DNA from: Curvularia sp. ZM96
Taxonomy: Eukaryota > Ascomycota > Dothideomycetes > Pleosporales > Pleosporaceae
Assembly: GCA_022457065.1 (NCBI GenBank)
Contig: JAJGBQ010000001.1
Coordinates: 6,076,001-6,140,000, forward strand
Length of the DNA: 64,000 nt
Reading direction: 5' to 3'
Below are positions 56,614-64,000 of the stretch, piece after piece; positions within the stretch are counted from its first letter, which is position 1; each line of letters begins with the position of its first letter. The position numbers were made by a program, and so were the translations under genes. Below the pieces are notes generated by a model. The model saw only the letters and a program-made list of their open reading frames with translations. It made no database searches and was not told where the DNA came from.

Positions 56614-59375
56614 GGTTGTTGTGGCTTCAGCTGCAATCAGCACGGCTCCGAAGGTGGTATAGCAAGAGAGACAAGACAAGACAAGACTCAAGCTTCCCGC
56701 TAGCTCTCACTTCAGAACTTAATTTTGAGCCTCCTCTTAAATCGTAGAGTATCAGCAGGTATTTGGGCTCAGTTAGACCCTCGCTTCCAGCCATATTGCC
56801 CGTGCTTGCTGCAAGTCATTTTCCCTGTTTGCAGGGCTTTTCGGTGAGTTTGCGTATCTGTCGGGGAATTTGTTCGAAAGGAGAGTGGAGCTGGATGTCA
56901 CGTTGACATCCGCCTACTTTGCCTAATCAGTCGCGTTCTGCCTACTTGATAAATTGAAGCCAAAGAGTCACGCCAGCGATGATATCTGTATGAGTTGAAA
57001 TTTATCTCAGGCGATCACGTCGATACACTTGTGAGTGGATGCGTGAAGTGCCTGCTGGGAGTCGGGAGTGTGCTGTCTTGGAGGGGAAAAGCCAACAATG
57101 CCTGAAACCTGGGGTCTCCACATTCCATATCTCCAGATAATTTATACACTAAACAAGCTTTGCCGTTTCTTTTCGCGCCCTGCATTCTCTGTCTCTGATG
57201 AGGTTACACTATCAGGAAAACTAGGTCCAATAGCGCTTCTTTGGAATTAACGGGCGTCTGTTTTTTGAATCCAATTTTTCCACCGCCTCGTCCAGAGAGA
57301 AGTGTTTAAACACATTAAGTAAAGTCAAATCACTTATCCGTCTATGGAAGTACATCCTTACATTGCTGTCAATCGTTAATCAAACCACAGCATGCATACT
57401 TGTCAAGTGACATTTGCTTCATGCTTACGTAAAAAACAAACAAGATTTGTGTGAAAGAAAAAGGATTTTATTCTGAGGTATGTGAGAAAGGTCCTGGCAC
57501 CTTTGAGTGGAGATGGGAAGTGGATATCATATTTCTATTGGTTCATTTTAATTCAGGCTCTCAACATTAGAGACATAATGTTCAGTGACTGGTTCATGCT
57601 TGACTAGTCCGTCCCATGATTACAGAAGTTGTGGTTATGTTTTTGTTTGTGTTAGCGATTAAACTCCACTCACCAAACCAAAACCAGCTTGAGGGTTCGT
57701 TACATTGTTGTCTTGATATCCTGCGTACTTCACTCAAAGCAGGGTCCTTATAACCAGTCAAAACGCATCTAAGGAGAGGTCACTTCTATCCTTTGAAATT
57801 TTAGATTTTTTTGAGTAAGTAGATGAGATGTCTTCTAGGCCTTAGAATATGTTTGTAGTTGCTTTGTCAAGTTCGTATATTCGTAGACGTGAGGTGAAAA
57901 CGGTAATCTTTGTCTACGGCTTCACCTGCCGTTCTGGTTAGGAACGAAATGCAGTGGCAGGTGCAGATAATGGTGGTTTATTGTGTTGTTTAGACCATTG
58001 GATAGATAGTAATTAGAAATCAGCGTTGAGAGGTGATATCAGGGTCGTTTGGATATTTTTGAACTTTCAAACAATAAGGATGTCTAGCGTGACGAGATCT
58101 TACATGACAATGAATGAGACATGATAGGAAGAGAATCTTCGGGCCGTTCGCTTGTAACTGTCACGCCTTCGTGTTAGGCGAGGCCCCAGGGCTATCGTAC
58201 CAGGCACGTATGTCTTGCACCTTAGCGCACCATGACTACCCCTAGAGTGAAGTTCACAAGATTCAGTTCATATATCCTCGCTGCTATATTCTCAAACGTA
58301 CACCCAGCATTCATCAGGATAGTTCGGTAAAGAGTAGTGTGGAAAAACAAGATAGTGGTATAGATATTTTCTAGCGCCAACATGAATGGTGTGAAAAGAC
58401 CAGAAATGGTGTAATAAACATTCAACAGCAGGGGAAAGGTGTTTTCGTCCCTTTCAGAGATTATATTGATGGATACGCGATCATTGGCCGAATCGTGCGG
58501 AGGGGCGTGAAGGTATCGTCAGGGGTAAATTACTCGCTCGTGGTTGGTTAGAAAGAATATTGAATCACAGGTAACATCTAGCCTCGCGCAAAATATGTCA
58601 GTTGAATGTACAGTTATGAAATTGGAGTGATATTTCTCAATTGTATTCATGATAGGTCGTCCATTGCGCTAGATGTGGCGTACTGTGTGAATACTGCACC
58701 AATGGCAAGGTATCTCCATTGTTAATGCCATACAGCATTTCAGAATGGGTCCTACTACTTTTCAATAACTACATAGGCATGTCAGAAAATTCACCCTGTA
58801 TCATGTTGCGCATGTCACCATACCCTGACCAGGTGGTTACTCGCGCATGCCCATAGTACTACTTAGATGATGAGTCTCGCATTTTCCTAATCTCGGCGTA
58901 CCTTCTTCACAAAGTCTCAGCAGAACACGTTCGCGCTACGTGCTTCGTCAGTGGTCTGAGATGTCAGGTGACTATTTGTTGGGAGTGGATCGCCACGTGA
59001 TAGACCGTCAAAATCCACCGCAGCAATTCTTCATCCCCACAACCCCACAGCAAACACGGTCTATTCTTTTGGGAACGTCGGAGTCCGAGACAACGCTATC
59101 GTATTACCATGGCAAGATCTCTCTATTCGCAATCTATGTGCCAATTCGGGCGAGTAAGGGGTAGATATGAGTATACAGACTAGGAAGTTGAAATAAAGCA
59201 TTGGAGCAGGGGAATAGCGATGCAATAGAAAGACTGAATCGCCAATCAATATCACCTTATGTGTCTCGAGGCATAGTCTTTTATCTCGGGAACAAACCTT
59301 TGGACGCTCCTCGCCTCACCTTCCCGAGTTGGCCTGCTCGAGTTTCAAACTATAGGAAAACAAGAAAACGAGAAG
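56614..59375. other. AT-rich gene desert inside the right block (2.8 kb)
   Basis: No frame longer than about 75 codons resembles a protein. It contains the UbiA and BVMO upstream regions. The size would accommodate a lost gene, for example a small cyclase, but I found no recognisable remains. Confidence 0.45.
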
Positions 59376-61271
59376 ATGACTATTCCCGACCCTGCCAAAC
59401 TCGAAGCTCGATATGCTCAGGAGCGCGACAAGAGGCTGCGGCCAGATGGCATGCAGCAGTACACTACTCTGCTTAGCGAAAAAGACAAGCTGTTCGCAGA
59501 TGACCCATGGATTGGCCAGGAGCAACAACATGGCTCGTGCCTACTCAAGGACAATGATGACATCCAATTTCTCATCATAGGTGCAGGCCACGTTGGGCTA
59601 CTGGCAGGAGGGCGGTTGGTAGAGGCGGGCTTCTCAGCAGAAAACATGTGTCTGGTCGACGTGGCGGGTGGCTTTGGTGGGACTTGGTACTGGAATCGAT
59701 ATCCAGGCCTCCAATGCGATGTGGAGAGTTACATTTATATGCCTTTTCTTGAGGAAACGGGTTACAAGCCAGCGCAAAAATATGCAACGGGAGAAGAAAT
59801 TCGCCAGCACTGCGAGCGCGTGGCATCACACTTTGGACTTCGCGGCCAGTTCTCTACTCGTGTGCTCAGTGCGACGTGGAACGACGAGCGGCGGCGCTGG
59901 ATAGTTCGTATGCGCAACGAGCGTAGCGGCGAGGAAATGACCGTCTTCACACAGTTTTTGATTCCAACTGGTACCATCCTCACAGCGCCCAGAATGCCGA
60001 AACTTGACGGTTTCGAGGAGCTAAACTCCAATATTCCAGTCTTCCATACGGCGCGGTGGGACTATGAGTGCACTGGCGGCTCGCCAACGGATCCTACCCT
60101 TTCAAAGCTCAGAGGCAAGCGTGTTGGTGTCATGGGCACAGGAGCAACGGCAGTTCAGGTAGTACCACAAGTGGCACGCTGGGCCGGCCATCTACATGTC
60201 TTCCAGCGTACACCTTCGTACTGTGGTCCGCGGCGCCAACAAACCACTGATGATAGCACATGGAAACGCGTGGCAACGGGTCCTGGCTGGCAACTCGCTC
60301 GCCAACTCAACTTTGATACTTTTTTCAACGGCGAGGAACACTCAGCGGACCATCCCGACCTTGTTGCCGATGGCTGGACGCAAATGGCGCGAGGCTTCGC
60401 AGGCTTCATTGGAGGCCCACGCCACGTGACACCCAAAGATGTAGAAGAGCACGCGCGCGCATTGTATAAGCTGGATGTACCGCGGGCTGAGCAAGCGCGA
60501 GCAAGAGTCCGGGAAACGGTAGTGAAGGACCCAGCTACAGCAGAGCGGCTACAGCCGTGGTATCCGATGTGGTGCAAGCGGCCAACTTTTCAGGACGAAT
60601 ACCTGCCCGCCTTCAACCAACCGAATGTCACGCTCGTCGATACAGATGGCCGAGGCGTAGAGCGATGTACAACACGGGGCCTTGTCGTCAATGGGGTCGA
60701 GTACGAGCTGGACGTGTTGATTCTTGCTACGGGTTTCTTACTGGCAACTGGGCCAACTGGAGCCCCTGGCGAGCGTTTCGATATTCCGATTGTTGGCCGC
60801 AATGGCCGGCGTCTCAAAGACAAGTTTGGCGCTGATGATTTTGGCACATTCCATGCCATTGCTACAAACGGCTTCCCCAATCTGTTCTTCCCTGGTCTCG
60901 TTGGCGGGCCTGGCTCGCCAAATCTCACTGTCGTGTTTGACCTCGAGGCCAAGCATATCGCCAACGTATTAAAGGAGGCTGTACGCCTGGCTTCAAATCC
61001 TACGCAATTTGTTATCGAGCCAAGCAAACAGGCTGAAGATGCGTGGACAGACGAGGTGGAAAGTCGGGCGGCGTGGTACTCTGTTGTCCTAGCCTGTACG
61101 CCGGGTTACTTCAACCATGAGGGTGCTACATTGCGTGTTGCGTCTAGCAGTCCTGAGCATCAGCGGCAGGCAATGCGGAGAGTGCTTCATGGAGGGGGAA
61201 CTGCTATGTATGATCGGATTATTCGCGAGTACCATGCGAAGGGAGGTATTGAGGGCTTTGAGGTGTCATAG
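59376..61271 (+). CDS. Baeyer-Villiger monooxygenase (class B flavoprotein)
   Basis: Inserts oxygen beside a ketone with FAD and NADPH, giving esters or lactones. Single exon, 631 aa. The FAD loop is IIGAGHVG (GxGxxG, 69-74), followed by GGFGGTWYWNRYPGLQCDVES, highly typical of the class. The fingerprint region reads DGFEELNSNIPVFHTARWDY (211-230), keeping the F, H and W/D of the BVMO signature although the internal glycine is replaced. NADPH loop: GVMGTGATAVQ (251-261). LILATGFLL marks the third conserved segment. Length and the extra N-terminal 60 residues match the long fungal BVMOs of meroterpenoid clusters. Right-hand end of the metabolic block. Confidence 0.92.
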   Translation: MTIPDPAKLEARYAQERDKRLRPDGMQQYTTLLSEKDKLFADDPWIGQEQQHGSCLLKDNDDIQFLIIGAGHVGLLAGGRLVEAGFSAENMCLVDVAGGFGGTWYWNRYPGLQCDVESYIYMPFLEETGYKPAQKYATGEEIRQHCERVASHFGLRGQFSTRVLSATWNDERRRWIVRMRNERSGEEMTVFTQFLIPTGTILTAPRMPKLDGFEELNSNIPVFHTARWDYECTGGSPTDPTLSKLRGKRVGVMGTGATAVQVVPQVARWAGHLHVFQRTPSYCGPRRQQTTDDSTWKRVATGPGWQLARQLNFDTFFNGEEHSADHPDLVADGWTQMARGFAGFIGGPRHVTPKDVEEHARALYKLDVPRAEQARARVRETVVKDPATAERLQPWYPMWCKRPTFQDEYLPAFNQPNVTLVDTDGRGVERCTTRGLVVNGVEYELDVLILATGFLLATGPTGAPGERFDIPIVGRNGRRLKDKFGADDFGTFHAIATNGFPNLFFPGLVGGPGSPNLTVVFDLEAKHIANVLKEAVRLASNPTQFVIEPSKQAEDAWTDEVESRAAWYSVVLACTPGYFNHEGATLRVASSSPEHQRQAMRRVLHGGGTAMYDRIIREYHAKGGIEGFEVS

Positions 61272-61778
61272 ATGTGATTATTTTCTGAACCAATAGAGCA
61301 GTTCGAAATGATTTTATGGGACTACATAAAAGTTTTAGCGTATGATCATGAGGTAGCGTACGATTATGAGGCAGCGATGGTATAAAGTATGTCACTGATT
61401 TCTGCTTATTAAATGAAGTGGGCTTGGTGAAAAAAGTGAAGACTCAGAAAGAAATTATGTTCTATACCAACTTCCGTCACCTATTCTATACATAAGAAAT
61501 CTAAACATGTATCTCAATCAAGGTCCTAACACGCACCTTGATATAACTCCATACTTACTAAATCCGAGCGCTGCAGTCTTTAATATTCATTTCTACCCTC
61601 GGTGGTATAACCGCCCCCCGTACTCGAGCTTCGGACCCCCGAACTTCCCCGCATCCATCACACTTTCTGCGCGCCACAACTTAGCCTGCATCTTTGTTTA
61701 CCTCCACCAACACCAAATTTCCCCTGTGTTCTCTCCCAATCAAGGTCGACTCGGTAAACTCCGTCAAAGCGACTCACC
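61272..61778. other. Intergenic region between BVMO and PDCD5
   Basis: No gene was seen. It contains an 18-bp tandem duplication at 61336-61371. Confidence 0.5.
61336..61371. repeat. Tandem duplication of an 18-mer
   Basis: TAGCGTATGATCATGAGG is followed directly by a copy with two C/T differences (TAGCGTACGATTATGAGG). Confidence 0.7.
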
Positions 61779-62340
61779 ATGTCAGACGAGGACCTGGAGC
61801 AAATCCGGCGCGCGCGCCTGCAGCAGCTGCAGCAGCAAGGCGGGGGCAGAGGCCAAGGCGAAGGTTCCGAGCAAGACTCGCGAAAGTAAGTTTACTATTC
61901 GTCCTGTAGACTATTTGTCCTAAAAAAGGCGCTTATGTGCTGACTTTTACATTTCCTAGACAACAAGAAGGTACGCCTCTACACACACATCCAGTCACTC
62001 ACTCACACGACACACCATAACCACAACAACATACTAACTCCTCCCACCAGCTGACCAACGCTCCTCGATCCTCTCTCAAATCCTCCTCCCCGAAGCCGCC
62101 GATCGCCTGGGCCGCATCCGCCTCGTCAAAGAATCGCGCGCCACCGACATTGAGAACCGCCTCATTATGCTGGCGCGAACAGGTCAATTGCGGTCAAAAG
62201 TGACCGAGGAGCAGCTCAAGGAGATTCTGGGGGCTGTGGCCGAGGCGCAGGAGAAGGAGGAGCAGAAGATTGTGGTGAATCGCAGGGGAGGCGGGTGGGA
62301 TGATGATGATGAGTTGGAGGAGCTGATGAAGGAGGTTTAG
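61779..62340 (+). CDS. PDCD5: PDCD5 / DNA-binding TFAR19-related protein
   Basis: A small conserved helical protein (yeast homologue Ymr074c) linked to apoptosis and chaperonin function in animals. Exons 61779-61885, 61960-61970 and 62051-62340, 408 nt, 135 aa. The N-terminus is MSDEDLEQIRRARLQQLQQQ, then QQEADQRSSILSQILLPEAA across the splices, with DRLGRIRLVKESRA and EEQLKEIL as family signature. Exon 2 is only 11 nt (ACAACAAGAAG); both of its introns have good ends and only its inclusion keeps the frame and the conserved KQQEADQR. Confidence 0.92.
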
Positions 62341-62561
62341 GTGGGGGAGGGATGGTGCATTGGGTTGGCGTTTTTTCTTCTTCTTTTCTTCATTTGATTA
62401 GGGGGAAAGATGGGTTATAGTGTCTTTTGTTTAGTAAAAGGAACGTGGAATCAAAACGGGAATGTGGGGTTTACATCCATGTAGTTTTGTTGGATTCGAA
62501 TTTCGAGTGCGTTTTCATGTCGAATAAGGAGTTTTGTAATTGGCTCAAAGTCATCCAAGCC

Positions 62562-63405
62562 TTACATCTTCTTAATCTGCTTTTTCACCCGCCCAATCTC
62601 GATCTCCTGCATCCTCATTTCCTTGGCTATCGTAGCTAGCCGGGGAACCGGTCCCTCGACCACGTCTATGAACGTAGACTGTGCTGCTCGAAGAGCAGGC
62701 GGAACAAGGATGCCGAACCATTTGAGCGGATCAGTGGATTTCTGCGTGGTCTTGGTCTTTTCTTTGCTGTCTTCTGATGCTGGACTGGCATGGTCTTTGT
62801 CTGGAGTGCTTTTCGGTTCTTCTTCATTTCCTGCGTCTCCTCTGGATTCAGATGCTGCAGAGAGAGGCTTCGAGTCTTTTGTACTTTTTGCATTCTGGTC
62901 CATAGCATCTTCTTCGGCAGAATTCGCACTCCCATTAGACGAGTCTGGCTTGTAGATGGAAAAGTTTGGACAATCACTTGTCAGATGGTCCTGCTCGGAG
63001 ATGTGACTGTACTTGATGGTTAGTCCCTGCAAAAGAAGAACATCCAATGTGGAGTATACACCCGAATGAACAGGCCTGCAAACTTACACTTTCCGTATAG
63101 CCTGCATCCGTTCATCATAGCAGTCCTGTCCATATCGAATAGCGGAAGATGAATTGTGGAAATTTGCTTGAGCAAGAGACATGTAGCCCTGTTTTCTTCA
63201 TTAGTCTCCCCTTGATAAGATGATGTTGCAGGTGAAATACACTAGACAGCTGTTTGGAGAGCTGTTGCATCTGTTGCTGATACTCGTGCAGGGTAATCAA
63301 ATACCGCTCAAGCAGCTCGTCCAAATGATTAAGCAAATCATCTTTATCCTGCTTCACTGCACCATCATCCGCTCGATTCATCGATGCATCCTGAACATCT
63401 GCCAT
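62562..63405 (-). CDS. VMA22: Vacuolar ATPase assembly protein Vma22 (CCDC115)
   Basis: An ER-associated factor needed to assemble the V0 sector of the vacuolar ATPase. Exons, in transcription order: 63405-63241, 63188-63088 and 63006-62562, 711 nt, 236 aa. An N-terminal coiled coil (LLNHLDELLERYLITLHEY, about 24-52) leads into LSSGYMSLAQANFHN and AIRYGQDCYDERMQAIRKV, a fixed block of the family. A low-complexity acidic linker rich in Ser and Lys (about 115-180) precedes the conserved tail DPLKWFGILVPPALRAAQ. The last acceptor is read at 63007 (branch ACTAAC, TACAG), giving KVHISEQD. Convergent with PDCD5 and divergent from SURF1, with 203 bp between the starts. Confidence 0.9.
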
Positions 63406-63608
63406 GATTCATGTAGCTCAAAGTCGTGGTGTTGGAAAAGAAAGACGTCTAGGCAATCGTGGTTACAGCGGAGGTGGACATGGGTGTTGGCGGGGGCCAT
63501 ACCGCATTGAGCGCTCGCAAGTCCATCATTCATCCCAACTTTCGCGGCCTCGACTTTCCCCTCCTCCACCAACCCAGCCCGACAACCTCCCTTGTCGCCG
63601 GCACCACA

Positions 63609-64000
63609 ATGGCGAAACCCAACCCCTTCCTGAATCTCTTCAGGCGGTACTACTCGCAAAAGACGACGCCCTTCCTCCGAACCCCACACACAATACCTAC
63701 GCATTCTCGCCTGCGACCCCAATGCCTGCGCACCCGCTTCCTCGTCTTCAGCCAAAAGCGCAATGTAGGCGGCGGCCCCGGCCTCGATCCAAACTTCGTG
63801 TCTATCCTGGACCGGCCCGCGAAAATGGCGCGCGTGGGCAAACAACACGGACCGGGCCTCATCATCCTCGCCATCATACCCGTAACCGCCTTTCTGCTCG
63901 GATGCTGGCAGGTGCAAAGACTGGGCTGGAAAACAGATTTGATTGCGCGATTTGAAGACCGACTGACGTTTCCGCCGCTTGAGCTGCCGCTGAGGATTGA
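63609..64000 (+). CDS. SHY1: SURF1/Shy1 cytochrome c oxidase assembly protein (5' part)
   Basis: An inner-membrane mitochondrial protein that assists early Cox1 assembly. Open from the ATG at 63609 to the right edge: about 130 residues are visible and the gene continues outside. A basic presequence (FLNLFRRYYSQK) is followed by a linker and the first membrane helix with the SURF1 signature LIILAIIPVTAFLLGCWQVQ, then RLGWKTDLIARFEDRLTFPP, which is diagnostic. No intron was needed up to the edge. Confidence 0.93.
   Translation, partial: MAKPNPFLNLFRRYYSQKTTPFLRTPHTIPTHSRLRPQCLRTRFLVFSQKRNVGGGPGLDPNFVSILDRPAKMARVGKQHGPGLIILAIIPVTAFLLGCWQVQRLGWKTDLIARFEDRLTFPPLELPLRI

Noticed and set aside
56614..59375. 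Search for a small membrane terpene cyclase or PKS fragment
   Set aside because: No long hydrophobic frame and no ketosynthase or carrier-protein motif was found here or elsewhere in the window.
1..64000. CRISPR arrays, bacterial insertion sequences, riboswitches
   Set aside because: Not expected in a fungal nuclear genome and no regularly spaced repeats were seen.

Overview
The window is nuclear DNA of a filamentous ascomycete (Pezizomycotina, most likely a Dothideomycete). Short spliceosomal introns (mostly 45-70 nt, CTAAC-type branch sites), an intron-bearing tRNA-Cys, Zn2Cys6 regulators with an AflR-type C-terminus and tailoring genes of secondary metabolism all point that way. No bacterial or organellar sequence was seen. 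I recognise 28 protein genes (two of them partial), one tRNA, one truncated regulator gene and one doubtful small ORF. Exon boundaries were derived by hand from splice signals, reading-frame continuity and family conservation.

Layout. 0-18.98 kb is mostly conserved 'core' sequence: the end of an unknown gene, SNX3, a sodium:solute symporter, a phosducin-like protein (PLP2), a Yap-type bZIP factor, an MFS transporter, the CAF-1 p60 subunit (CAC2) and an RWD/DUF1115 protein. 19-22.9 kb is gene-poor, with a degenerate tandem repeat and one small secreted cysteine-rich (effector-like) gene. SCO1 and tRNA-Cys follow.

25.2-41.9 kb looks like a biosynthetic block: an AflR-like Zn2Cys6 regulator, an NmrA-like protein, a Fe(II)/2-oxoglutarate dioxygenase, a Gre2/DFR-type reductase, a 5'-truncated second AflR-like gene, an SDR that has lost key residues, a DHA1-type MFS exporter and a berberine-bridge-type FAD oxidase. 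Three genes interrupt it at 42.5-48.3 kb: RSM22, an atypical SDR and a PH-domain gene. A second block at 51.7-61.3 kb holds an O-methyltransferase, another 2OG dioxygenase, a UbiA prenyltransferase and a Baeyer-Villiger monooxygenase.

UbiA plus BVMO plus OMT plus 2OG dioxygenases is the tailoring set of fungal meroterpenoid pathways. No polyketide synthase, NRPS or terpene cyclase is visible here, so the locus is either split, decayed or depends on a core enzyme outside the window. The right end returns to housekeeping genes: PDCD5, VMA22 and the 5' part of SURF1/SHY1. SCO1, RSM22 and SURF1 all serve mitochondrial respiratory-chain biogenesis, but they are not contiguous.
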